From Gracilaria domingensis (Eukaryota > Rhodophyta > Florideophyceae > Gracilariales > Gracilariaceae): DNA of 33,399 bases. Positions within the stretch are counted from its first letter, which is position 1. Each line of letters opens with the position of its first letter. The notes beneath the pieces are model-generated. The model did no database searches. It was not told the DNA's origin and saw only the letters and a program-made list of their open reading frames with translations. Position numbers and translations under genes: made by a program. The DNA lies in the NCBI GenBank assembly GCA_022539475.1, contig VCMS01000428.1, positions 1 through 33,399 on the forward strand. The letters are read 5' to 3'. Below are positions 10,781 through 20,800 of the stretch, one piece after another.

Positions 10781-11920
10781 TCATAGCATGCAGTAAAGGT
10801 CTAGATCTGGTGCTTTACAACCAAAAAAATGGCTTGCCTGCCCTCCTTTCTCAATGCATACTTTGAAGTTCAGTAATAAAGCCGAAGCAATGTACAGCAG
10901 GGCCACTGGAAAACGGCGAACAGACAGAAGCCTCGAGAATCCGTTTCGCACCCAGAGTTGCTTTAGATCTTTATAGTTCCACTCGACGGAGGTCCGTATT
11001 GCATTCATTGATGTATTGTATGTTTTCTGATCCTCAGTTGCAATTGCACGTTCAAATGCAGTCTGTAGCCATGGTCGAAGAACGTATGCCGGATCTCCGT
11101 ACAGATAGTACTGTCTCCCATTCATTAAAAGACATTCCTCCATTTGTTGTTCCACTCCACTTCGTCGCAGCAGAGTGAGATCGTGGTGCCGACCAACAAT
11201 AGGTCCAAATAGATGAAACATTAAACCATCTGGAGTAGAAATTGTCTGATACTTCAAACAGTGGCGCCGCGTGTGTCCAGAGAAGCAAGATCTTTGATTG
11301 CTACCATCCCCGCCTGGCCGGCAGATATTTACTTTTGTACAGTCTATGAACCCCACGCAACTGTCGAGTGGTGCACCAACACGAGTAAGAGCTTCCGCAT
11401 ACAACTGCGCTCTAGATTGTAGTAGATGATTGCGAACCGATGTCACAAGATGACCTTTGTTTTCGACAAAATGCTCTATTGCTTCCCAAAAAACCTCACT
11501 TATGTGCGAGTATCTCATTCCGAACATGTACTCCATATCATACCACGTAATTGCTGATGCTAATCGCTTTAAGACAATGCAACATGCGGTGATTGAGTCA
11601 CATCGGTATCTATTTCGTGAGGTGTGCGGTTGGTTCCAATGAATGATATTTGATATTCGCCCAACATCATTTGGACGAAAGCGAAAATCATGGAGGCATT
11701 GTTCCGTCGAGAGACAGTTCATGTTAAACGAATGGGTCTTGATGCTCCATATCCGCAGCTTGAGAGCAGTCAAGTCACTACTGGATTCTCTCGTAAGTCT
11801 GGCCATATGTTCGCGCAACAAAGGACAGAGATTGGACTGTATGGATAGGGCGAGTAGTAACTTTCGGCGTCGGTAGCGACGACGTGCATATCCAATTGTA
11901 TACTGCTTTTGGCGTACCAT
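10781..11920 (-). CDS. PIF/Harbinger-type DDE transposase (DDE_Tnp_4)
   Basis: Intact 379-aa frame with ATG at 11920 and TGA at 10781. The catalytic region runs from about residue 185 to 350. The first Asp is D193 in GFIDCTKVNICRPGG, followed by Q-R-x-C-F-S-G-H and KYQTISTPDGL, which are characteristic of this family. The second acidic residue is D276 in LYGDPAYVL, and the third is E313 in RTSVEWNYKDLKQLW. Residues 80-160 form the usual helical DNA-binding region (DVGRISNIIHW ... VFWEAIEHF). Such enzymes cut at the inverted repeats and normally need a partner Myb-like protein, which may be the ORF at 5724-6725. The start lies about 310 bp inside the proposed right terminal repeat. All catalytic residues are present, so it may be recent and possibly active. 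Confidence 0.88.
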   Translation of the reverse strand: MVRQKQYTIGYARRRYRRRKLLLALSIQSNLCPLLREHMARLTRESSSDLTALKLRIWSIKTHSFNMNCLSTEQCLHDFRFRPNDVGRISNIIHWNQPHTSRNRYRCDSITACCIVLKRLASAITWYDMEYMFGMRYSHISEVFWEAIEHFVENKGHLVTSVRNHLLQSRAQLYAEALTRVGAPLDSCVGFIDCTKVNICRPGGDGSNQRSCFSGHTRRHCLKYQTISTPDGLMFHLFGPIVGRHHDLTLLRRSGVEQQMEECLLMNGRQYYLYGDPAYVLRPWLQTAFERAIATEDQKTYNTSMNAIRTSVEWNYKDLKQLWVRNGFSRLLSVRRFPVALLYIASALLLNFKVCIEKGGQASHFFGCKAPDLDLYCML

Positions 11921-12225
11921 TGAACAACGAAAAGAAAGAGTAGGCTTTTGAAGCCCGACTAGAGTTGTGCAAATTCAGCTTTGCAATGGTGCGATGCAAT
12001 AGTTCAATTGAATGTCACAGTATACTACGCGAGGTGAAATCACAAGCACAGACGACGCTTCACATCTCAGGTCGCGTGGCGTTCTGCCCGTCTTATCTCA
12101 GACTTAAAAAGTCAACAGGTGACGATATCCTTGTACGTTCGGTACGAGATTTGCTTGGCGTAAGATTTGGAAAGCTATTCAACGCATAAAAGTTTCGTGA
12201 CATACGTGTCGTTCGTGTCTACTCC
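11921..12225. other. no gene; upstream region of the DDE transposase
   Basis: A 300-bp spacer between the transposase start and the proposed right terminal repeat. No coding frame is supported. It probably contains the transposase promoter, but I recognise no specific box. Confidence 0.35.
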
Positions 12226-12260
12226 CGTTTACACGAGAAATGCGGTTTGCGTAAACTCTC
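12226..12260 (-). repeat. proposed right terminal inverted repeat of Harbinger-like element
   Basis: Read on the minus strand it begins GAGAGTTTACGCAAACC and ends TTTCTCGTGTAAAC. The first block matches 5591-5607 at 15 of 17 bases, and the second matches 5695-5707 apart from a 2-base gap. It is itself a short palindrome because GTTTAC and GTAAAC flank it. Confidence 0.4.
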
Positions 12261-12352
12261 TAACAAATCAATCTTAATCTCTCGTTCAATCGATATTGTA
12301 TCACGAGAGATTATTCGACGTACTACATCTTGCTCAGGCTCCAGTGCACTAA

Positions 12353-14827
12353 ATGGAAAACAACGAAGACACAGAAGATCAACTTCCATCACCGAATCAA
12401 CCAACAGCTCCAAGAACATCACAAGCACTCTCTCTTCCTTTTGCCTCTTTGCATGTTAGCACTCGGGTCCCCCACTCTCAGGGGCAAACTGGTCACTCAA
12501 GAACATCCAGTGGTTCTCAATCAAACAAGCGAAGTGGACGGCGACTTGCATATTGGCGACATCATTGGGTTGAAGCGGATGATCTCGACAGTAAAGCGTG
12601 GAAGTGCAAAAATTACAACTCACTACTTGATACAGACCACGCAACCAAACAGGCTCAGCATAACGTGCGTTGCTTTGCGATGAGCACTCCTGAAAGAGAG
12701 ACAATCAGCGTACGATGCAGAGCGCTATCTAAAGAGATGGTTCAATGACGATCAAGCGTAGATGGAGAAACTGTTGCAAAACAGGAGCTACTCGACTTCG
12801 AAGAGGGTTCTGGTGGTGTGCGGCGGATTACGAGATCTAGCCTCGATAAGGAGCACCCCTTGTACAAGAAGATGAAGTTGGAAGTGCCAACGGTTGATCA
12901 GTGCTCTACAGAGGAAGCAGCGGAAATCAACCGGCTTTTGATTGCAGCTGTTTGTGAACGTGGATGGCACTTTAGTATAGTAGACAAAAAAGAAGGGCAG
13001 GAGAATGGCTTTGTGCATATGCTTAGAAAGTTGCGACCTGGATATGTGGATCGATTTTTGCCGTCTTCTCAGAAACTCTGGGGAGAACTCTTGGATTCTT
13101 ACTTTGATGAGATCAAAGGAATTTCTTTTTCAGGTATGCGCAGCAGGTTGCAGTCTGGTTTTGGTACGGTTATTTTCGATGCATGGGAAGATACAAATTC
13201 ATCAACTGTTGTCACTGTACTACTCCGAAGCGAGGGACAGCAGAGGTGTCAACAACTCACGTTCTTTGTCGAGTCCGTTTTTACAGGGTCCACCACTGCT
13301 GGAGCAGAAAAGTATGTGCAAGTTGTAGAGAATGCGGTCGAACCACTTGTTGGGATGGAACGAATATGCGGCGTGGTAAGTGACAATGCCCAAGCATGTG
13401 TTAATGCAAGGAAGGCACTGACCCTGAAGTATAAAGGGCTAGTAGAGATTCAGGATCAAGCGCATGTGTCCGATTTGCTAATGGAAGATTTCGGAAAGCT
13501 TTCATGGGTCAAAACGGTTCTTTCTCGAGTTGCCCACGTCGTTACGGAGACAAGAAACCACAAACTGTTCCTGGCCAGGGTCAAATGTTTAATACATGCG
13601 CACAACGAAAGTCTCAAGAACAGGGGCTTGCTGCGATCACGGTCGAGGGGTGATAGCGACGAAGATTTGACGAACTTCTCTGCGGTTCTTCCTCGCAGGC
13701 ATTTCGTTACTCGATTTGCGGTTGTAGAGGACATGCTGGAGTCTTATATACGTTGCCACCCTGTTCTTTCTAAGGCTATTTCTGAAGTCGATTATCGCAC
13801 TACTCTCTATCGAACTCGTTCCCAGAAGGCAGAACAGGACCGAGTTATTTTCTTTGATAACGCAATCAATGACAATGAGCTACTCGAAGAAACGCCGGAA
13901 ATTCGAAGAGTGTTGCGTGTTGTACGCAAATATTTGCGCTTCTGGAACAGTGAAAACTGTTCAGTTGCGGATGTTGTTCCGAAGACCTTGGAATTGAAAA
14001 GAAGTCTTACAGGAGTACCAACGGGAAGGGATCTTACTGTGCCAAGAAAACAAGAGATCTTGGTCGTTTTTCAGGCTCGAAAAAGGAGACAGCAGGGGGA
14101 TCGTGCCTCCCAAAGAACGAAAGTCCATCTACTGGACGATATCCACTTCGCAGGCTACTTGTTGAATCCCGTACAGTGTCCGAGAGATACAACGCCGTAC
14201 ATGGAACCGTTTAAAACACATCTTCGCCATTATTGCAGTGCCTTTAGAGGTGATGAGTCCATGACTCTGTGGCACACAATTTTGCGTCTGTATGATGCGC
14301 AGGTGCTGCGGTGGCATGAACAGAGCTCAATGAATGTTGAAAGTGTACGATACTTTCAACAGTATCGGGGTGCACCATTGGTTTGGTGGGGCAGGGCTGC
14401 TGACCAACGCAATCAGGAGCTAGTAGAGTTGGCAAGCAAAACTCTGTCGTGCTCTCCCTCTTCCTGTGCAGCAGAACGCAGTTACATCGCTCAAGGGCCC
14501 CAACACAATAAATATCGGAGCAAGCATAGTGAGAGAAGGATAGGAAAGATCATCTTTGCTCATTGGAACGCAAGATTTCTCAGTAAGATATCAGGGACAA
14601 GCGACACAATGTTTTCAAACTCTGTCTTTGACTCTGATAGAGACAATTTACAAGAGGAGATTCAAACGAGCCGTTTACCTGAATTCGTAATAGATGACGA
14701 AGAAGAACAGCTGGAGACTCTACAGTCCCGTTCTTCAAAAAATTCTGCGCAATCTGGATCTCTTCTGGGCGGTCCGACAGCTGGAATTCATAGAAGTACT
14801 TTAGTGTTCCCCTCGGAACGGGATTGA
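12353..14827 (+). CDS. hAT-superfamily transposase with one internal stop
   Basis: From ATG 12353 the frame runs to TGA 14825-14827 with one internal TGA at 12746-12748; the downstream 669 codons are fully open. Before the stop lies a BED-like zinc-finger region (AWKCKNY...DTDHATKQAQHN), in which the second Cys of the CxxC pair is Tyr. After it come the DUF659/RNase H-like fold and the C-terminal hAT dimerisation motif. Catalytic residues can be placed at D in FDAWEDT (13178-13180), D in VVSDNAQA (13382-13384) and E in SSCAAERSY (14474-14476), the last within a typical SCAAERS...H..R block. hAT enzymes excise the element through hairpinned flanks and make 8-bp target duplications. I could not locate its terminal repeats. 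If the TGA is real, translation might start downstream (for example ATG 12872) without the BED finger. Confidence 0.82.
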
Positions 14828-14866
14828 CGTGAAAGTTAGAGGCAAGGTATCCAACAACAGAATGAA

Positions 14867-15711
14867 TCAGAAGGTTAGTACTGTAGCAGGAAGCAACAAG
14901 CCTTGGCGTACAAGCAACTCGTAGATGATTGCAACAGTTTGCCTAACTTTGCTCGAGACATGAAGGACTGCCTTCCACAATTTCGGTACTATGACCTGAG
15001 CACTTAAAGCCAAAAACCCAGCTTCTGTATCCTCTGTAACAAGTTGTATCCTACAAAAATATCCACGGCTCTTCTTTAAGTGTTTTGTCCCGTCGTAGTC
15101 AATCTTGTCGCAGTCAACATCTAGGAGCGATGACAGTAAAACATCGTCATCGACTTCAATTCCCAACGCCTGGGCTATATCACGCATCATGTCAGCAAGC
15201 ACATCGGCAATATTAAATTTCAATGCACGGATAGGTGGAAGAGCGGCTCAATACATTCCTGCAGTTTCGAGAAGCGAAGCTTGTGGAGAGCACTACAGCG
15301 GGCGCGTGGCACAATGACAAACTCGACGATGGGCGGCTCGCGCTCAGTAAAGTGATACGGAACGAGATCTGAATCGTTCAACACGGAGGCACAGCCATCG
15401 TTCCTGACAAAGCGAATGTGCAACGCGCACAGGGTGATAAACATGACGATGGCGTTGACGGGGGCGAGAAGCTCCAAGGCGGTGACGAAGTGGCGCACGA
15501 GCTGCGAGCGGAACATGACCCTGGGTGCGGAGCGCGCCATCATGGAGGCCATGAGCGTCTCATGCGAAGCAGCAGCGTGCGCGGCGTGCACGCGGCCAGA
15601 GTACGGACGCAGCAGCGTGGTGGATGCCGACGCCATGGCTGCGCGGAGCGGAGACCACAATCCCGGTCGCTCCGTCTCTCGTCGAGCGCCTGCGGCGACA
15701 AGCTCGAACAC
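14867..15711 (-). pseudogene. frameshifted membrane-protein fragment, possibly membralin-like
   Basis: Two open frames on the minus strand (15711-15220 and 15223-14867) meet at a one-base shift near 15222 and together read as one protein. The first part holds a hydrophobic segment (LLAPVNAIVMFITLCALHI) followed by a short Cys-containing lumenal-type segment (FVRNDGCASVLNDSDL). This pattern resembles the amino end of membralin-type ER proteins. The second part is soluble and ends with an FLALSA...K...VSSK block. The recognition is weak and rests on pattern, not on a diagnostic motif. The gene is divergent from CLP1, and its 3' side abuts the end of the hAT ORF, so the element may have removed the remainder. 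Confidence 0.35.
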
Positions 15712-16017
15712 AAGCGCGAGGTGGCGCGACAGAACGCTGTCGCGCGCGTCGGAGAAGGGCGCGTCTTCTTTGCGACGCGGCGGACAGGGCCAATGGCGTC
15801 GCGCTCCATGGCGCCACGCGCGCCATTTGGGTCGGCGTTCTCAAAAGGAGATGTGTGTGGCACACAGCTGCGTCAACGTGGCGGTGGCGAAGAGCACTGC
15901 GCGCCTCTTCGCCGCGGCCGCTTCGCCCGCCGTCCCGCACGCCCTCCGCGCCTGTCCCCCCCTTCGATGCGCCCTCCCAATGCGCCGCGCTCGCCGTCCG
16001 CGCTGTGCAGCCTCGCC
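15712..16017. promoter_or_regulatory. GC-rich divergent intergenic region upstream of CLP1
   Basis: About 300 bp separate the ATG at 15711 (minus) from the chosen CLP1 start at 16018 (plus). The stretch is GC-rich with CGCG clusters and no TATA-like box, as expected for a shared bidirectional promoter. It remains open in the CLP1 frame back to 15418, so upstream in-frame ATGs at 15967 and 15793 are possible starts, but the added residues are Arg/Pro/Ser-rich and do not resemble CLP1. Confidence 0.4.
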
Positions 16018-17316
16018 ATGGCGCTAGACGACGCCGCCCAAGCCGCGGACCATCCCGCGCGGAACTTCACGCTTCCGTCCGAGCACGAGCTGCTCTTCGA
16101 GATCCCGCCCGACTTCGCGTCTGCCAGCCTCACGCTGCGCACCGGATCGGCCGAGCTGTTCGGACTCGCGCTCGCGCAGAACAAGCCGTACCATCTGCCG
16201 CCCGCCCTCAACGCCGCCGCCTTCACGTGGCATGGCGCGGAGCTTACGCTGCGCGCGCCCGAGCACGTCATGGCGTACACGGCGAATGAGACCCCCATGC
16301 CGTGGTATATCAACGCGCACTCAATTCTGCAGAACAAGCGTGAGATTGCGCGCCGGGCAGGCATTCCTGGGCCGCGTGCCATCGTCGCTGGTCCACACGA
16401 CTGTAGAAAGACTGCACTCGTCAACATTCTCGTTGCGTACTGTGAGCGTGCCAACCGCACTGCCGTTGTTGCTGATATGGACCCGTGTGCCGGCGGCGCG
16501 GTGGGTATTATGCCGGCCGCTATTGCAATCTCGCAAGTTTCTCACCTTGATCTGGAAGCTGGCAATCTGGTACACAAGCGCTTGGCCACCATGATGGTTG
16601 GCCATCACTCACCGAGGGACAATGTGCCGGTTAGCGAGAATGCGTTTAACAAGCTCGGCGCGCTGGTGGACAAGGTGTTGGGCATGTCCCATCTCAGCCC
16701 ATGGGTGGGCGTTCTGGCAGACACCAGCGGCGATATTCTAGCAAAGGATGGAACAGACGGTGTCATTCAGGCCATTCGCGCTATCAGGGCTGATGTCGTT
16801 TTTGTTTTGGGCGCTGAACGCCTCTACGCGGCCATCAAAACTACCTTTGAAAGCACCCCCTCCGAGGCGGTTTTGTTAGCGAAGAGCGGCGGTGTCGTTT
16901 CCAGGGACGAGGAGACAAGACAATCTTTGCGATCAGCGGCTATCAAGGCCTACTTCTACGGCAGTGATAACAGACTCAGTCCTTTTTCCACGGCGCTTGA
17001 TTTCGACAAAGTGACCGTCTTGCGCATTGGCGGGGAGGCCACAGTCGTCCCCGACAGCGTCCTGCCCGCGGGGGCGTCCAGTTCTCGGGATCCATTGAAG
17101 CCAGTTCGTATTACGTCTGTAGCTGATGTCCTGCACAACGTGCTCGCGGTTAGTCAGGCAAAAGAAGAAAAGGACGTTTTTGACATGCCCTTGTTCGGCT
17201 TCTTGCATGTTGTAAAAGTTGATATAGAAAGGAACAGTATGACTGTGCTCGCCCCGTCACCCGGCCCTGTGCCGGGCGATAATTTGCTTGCCGGTGATAC
17301 CAAATGGGTCGAGTAG
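16018..17316 (+). CDS. CLP1: polynucleotide 5'-hydroxyl kinase CLP1 homologue with altered P-loop
   Basis: The uninterrupted 432-aa frame matches the usual length of CLP1 (about 425-450 aa). CLP1 is a subunit of pre-mRNA cleavage factor IIm and of the tRNA-splicing endonuclease complex. The N-terminal beta domain (LPSEHELLFEIP ... GSAELFGLAL ... AFTWHGAEL), the central kinase domain and the C-terminal domain ending in MTVLAPSPGPVP...KWVE are all recognisable. The Walker A at residues 125-132 reads GPHDCRKT: Lys131 and Thr132 are kept but the Gly normally before Lys is Arg (AGA, one transition from GGA). The segment around D153/D155 (ADMDPCAGG) corresponds to the usual DxDxGQG but lacks the Gln. 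LLAKSGGVV and EYFYG-like (KAYFYGSDN) blocks are present. Start 16018 was chosen because homology begins just after it. The terminal TAG fits the family length, arguing that TAG is a true stop in this genome. Confidence 0.85.
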   Translation: MALDDAAQAADHPARNFTLPSEHELLFEIPPDFASASLTLRTGSAELFGLALAQNKPYHLPPALNAAAFTWHGAELTLRAPEHVMAYTANETPMPWYINAHSILQNKREIARRAGIPGPRAIVAGPHDCRKTALVNILVAYCERANRTAVVADMDPCAGGAVGIMPAAIAISQVSHLDLEAGNLVHKRLATMMVGHHSPRDNVPVSENAFNKLGALVDKVLGMSHLSPWVGVLADTSGDILAKDGTDGVIQAIRAIRADVVFVLGAERLYAAIKTTFESTPSEAVLLAKSGGVVSRDEETRQSLRSAAIKAYFYGSDNRLSPFSTALDFDKVTVLRIGGEATVVPDSVLPAGASSSRDPLKPVRITSVADVLHNVLAVSQAKEEKDVFDMPLFGFLHVVKVDIERNSMTVLAPSPGPVPGDNLLAGDTKWVE

Positions 17317-17880
17317 AAACTAACTTTCGTGCCGCAGGGCATAGCAGCCTTGTACAGGAGCACATAATTTTGGGGACTTTGTCTCCCGTCCCCGCGGAAT
17401 ACGCAATCAATGGCTGGCGTCGACCAAAATGGCAAAGACAGCGGCGTTTTGAGCTGCTCTACAACCATATTAAGTGTAAATTGGGAACCGACCGAATCCC
17501 CCATCCTTCCTCTGTTTGATCCCGTACCCTTCTGATTGTCACCCCTTTCAAAGCTTCATCAAGCAAATCCTCATTTCTCTCCGTGAGAAGACGGGCAGTG
17601 AAGGAAGACATTGTCACAGAGAAGTTCAGACGAGGGTTCAAAAGCTAGTTGAGGAGGGGATTAGAAGCTTACCTCCGGGTTAGGAAAGCATTATATCACT
17701 GTGATCTGGTAGTAGAAGGCAAGAGTGGAAAGAGAAGGAAGTATAGTTAGACTAATTCTCTTTCTTCTGGTTTTCACTTTGCAGAGGAGACTACATTTGC
17801 AGTTTGCAAATCCCTTCGTTCATTCGAGAAAGCAGCCGATAGTGAGTCACCAGTTCGTCTCAGGCAGGTTAGCAACAAAT
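17317..17880. other. convergent 3' intergenic spacer
   Basis: The stretch lies between the ends of CLP1 (plus) and clathrin heavy chain (minus). Short frames occur but none is supported. No clear polyadenylation signal, hairpin or repeat is visible. Confidence 0.45.
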
Positions 17881-20800
17881 TTACATAGCCTGCCCAGTAG
17901 CGTAGGCTGCTCCTGCAGTTGGTAAAGCGTAAGTACTAATGGCATTCATGGGATTAAAAGCGTTTGCAGCATTTGCAGGGTGTACAGAGGCCATCGGACC
18001 TACAACTGTCAGGGCGTTACTAGGGCCCTGTGGAAAACCTGTGTTACCTCCATGCCAGCCTATCAAGCCCACTCCGTTCCCTCCACCACCACCAAGAGCT
18101 GACCGGCCAACAACCCCACCATCAGCTTGGTAATACGTCAGCAATGGTTGTTGATAATCTTGTAAACCATAAAGTAATACAGATTCGTCTACAACATCTT
18201 CCTCTTCTTCCGCCAGTTTCATTTGTTCTATCTCTCGTTTCGTCTTTTGGTCTTCTTCTAGACCCGTCAAGCGAGATCCCGCTTCGGCTAGCGTTTGAAT
18301 CATAAACGGCAATGCGAAATCCCGCAGCGCTCCCATCCAAACGTATTCCATTGCCACATCCGGAGGGAAGAAATTGAAGCAGGCATACAACAAAGCAGCA
18401 AAACATTCAGGAAATTGATTTTCGGCGAAGTACTCCGCATATGTTTCGGCCAACTCTTGGTCTTCAGACTGAGCGATAGCATCAGTCATGTCATAGTAAA
18501 GCACGTCCTTCTTCGCCAGTTCGATTGCTTGTTCATATCTTCCGTTCCGAGCCAACAAATATCCTGAAATACGTCTAAACTGGAGAGCTTCGTTGTCCTG
18601 TAGTCTTCTGGCCAGTTTGATTTGATCAAAGTTCTTGAACTCCTTCACTGAGTTTCGCAGGCTAACAGTGTCGCCAGATGTCAAGTAAACCTCATTCAAG
18701 GCTTCATTGACTTCAGGAACGTCTGCCGATTGGATCTTTTCAAGATACTTAACAGCAAATGGTAGGCATCCCAATGGACCAAAATCACGAGCTCGTGCTC
18801 TTTGAAGAATGCCAACCGCCCGCGAACCGTCTATTCGAGGAGAAAGGACGTTCAGGAGATCTTCCAAGAGTTCCGGCTGTTCACCTAGATAGAAGTCGAT
18901 GGATCGGTACATGGTATTCAAAGTTCCAACTCTTGATATAACGTCCAAGAATTCACTGGCTGTAAATGCAGTTGGTGAGTGATCCATCATGAGATCAGCG
19001 GCGTTATCAAACTCATTGTACTGAACGTGTAAGAATACAACAGAATCCCAAAGATGAGCTGTTGTACATGCTCTTATTACCTTCGGTATCGTAAATCGAC
19101 CATGCCATAATCGGCAGAAGTTCAGCACTGATTCCTCTCTGTACTTCGTCTTCAGAACCGCTGTCTCCGTAAACATTGCATTATGAGCCCTTGGAAGATT
19201 CAAAGCAATTTCGAGAACATCCAAAATCTCCCCGAAGTGCCCTCTATCTTCGTAGTATTCAATACATTCTTGCATTTCTTCTGTGTCAACGAGCAACCGC
19301 AAAGCACATGACGCTGCCAACCGGAACTAAAGCCTGTCCACACACCCGAAGCACACGATACGCCAGGTTGGGATCTTGTTCGCCTTCTTGGCTGCATACA
19401 CGCCTTTTTTGTATTCTTTGAGCATAATGTGCGTGTGAGCAAGCTTAGACCATTCGGGTACAGCACGGAACATCATCTTTGCTGCTTGGTACAGCTCAAT
19501 ATCAAAGCATCTGTCACCTACTTCTTCGAGGTTAGCCTTGTGCCCAACAGTAATGATGAATTCTTCGACATCGGTCAGTGCATTAAGACGACACAGCGCA
19601 TATACAAGTTCGGTATCAATTGATCGAAGAGCCGATTCTGGTTCGCGAATTTTCTTTCTCGCAACACGCATAAACTTCGAGATCATCTTGAAGTCGTCAT
19701 TTGACTCTGCGTTATATCTAGAGGCTTCAACGACGATGGCATATTGAGATACATCTTTTGCGCACATCAACGACCTAATATCGTCTGCAACGAAGCCATT
19801 TTCAACCTGGGCAACATCCAAGTAGAGCCACACATCTGGACGACTCAAACGAATGGCAAACTTCTAAGCACGGTCGAAATCCTTGATATGCTCCAAGAGA
19901 ACGTCCAATTTGTCGTCGTACTTCTCGAACTTGTAGTATATTGCATAAGCCTCTTCGAACAAGCCGGCATCAATACACGAGGGCGCGACGTCTGCATCAT
20001 CGTAGTTGTCAAGCCTTCTCACGTACTCCATCACCCTTTCTGGCGCTGCACCAATAGCTGTTAGAATCAGGAGATTCTGAAGGTTATTGTTGCGTGAAAA
20101 CGCAGTATTGCTGGTTTGGACCACGATCTTCTCCAACATCTCCATCAGAACCTCAGGCATTCCGGCTGTCAAAAATGCCTTGACAGCAGCCGAAGCCTTA
20201 TCAGGTCTTTTGCATTCAGGCATTGCAGTTGAAACGACCTGATCAATCACAAGCCGTCGGAAGGGAATAGCTTCATCGAATATCTTTCCCCATAGTTCAC
20301 TGTCGGCCCTGTCAACTACATACACAGCCTGCTCGCGGGAAAGTGAGTTGCCGTTAGTGACTTCGAGAACTTCTTCATCACACTCCCCTCTATGATAGGC
20401 AATGAAGGCCAAGTAAGGATCTCGCCTGGTACAAAACCGGCCAACCTCCCGAGAGTCGTAGTACGCATTCGTTTCCAAAAAGTGTTGCGCGTTTCGGTTC
20501 GTATCTATGTACACTTTTGCCAACCCAGTATGCACGGATGCTTCGGTAGATCCATCGGCAAGTCGGCTTTCCAAAAACTCTAGTAGAAGATTGATCTTTC
20601 CACGAGATTGAACAGAGTCAACTAGATCATCGACCGGAACCATTTTCTTCACTGACATGATCATCTCCTTCACATCTGCTTCTCTCATTTCCCGTTGTCA
20701 AGCAACGCTCCGACTACAGTTGGGCATTGCAACGGATTAATGCGTTGAACGTAGCCCTGAATGAATTTTACTTGCCTGTATTTGACACAGTAGTCAACCA

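Larger units (their letters stand above)
5591..12260. mobile_element. putative composite PIF/Harbinger-like element
   Basis: The plus-strand sequence GAGGGTTTACGCAAGCC (5591-5607) matches the minus-strand sequence GAGAGTTTACGCAAACC (complement of 12244-12260) at 15 of 17 bases, as inverted terminal repeats would. A second block is also shared in inverted orientation: ATTTCGTGTAAAC at 5695-5707, and ATTTCTCGTGTAAAC on the minus strand at 12227-12241. The two ORFs expected of a PIF/Harbinger system, a Myb/SANT-like protein and a DDE transposase, lie immediately inside the left and right ends and are transcribed towards each other. Between them is about 4 kb holding rearranged SPINDLY-like pseudogene pieces. 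I could not find a convincing 3-bp target duplication. The two ORFs might instead belong to unrelated insertions. Confidence 0.33.

Noticed and set aside
15418..16017. N-terminal extension of CLP1 to 15418 or 15793
   Set aside because: The frame stays open because of GC richness. The extra residues are Arg/Pro/Ser-rich and unlike CLP1, whereas starting at 16018 gives a normal-length protein.
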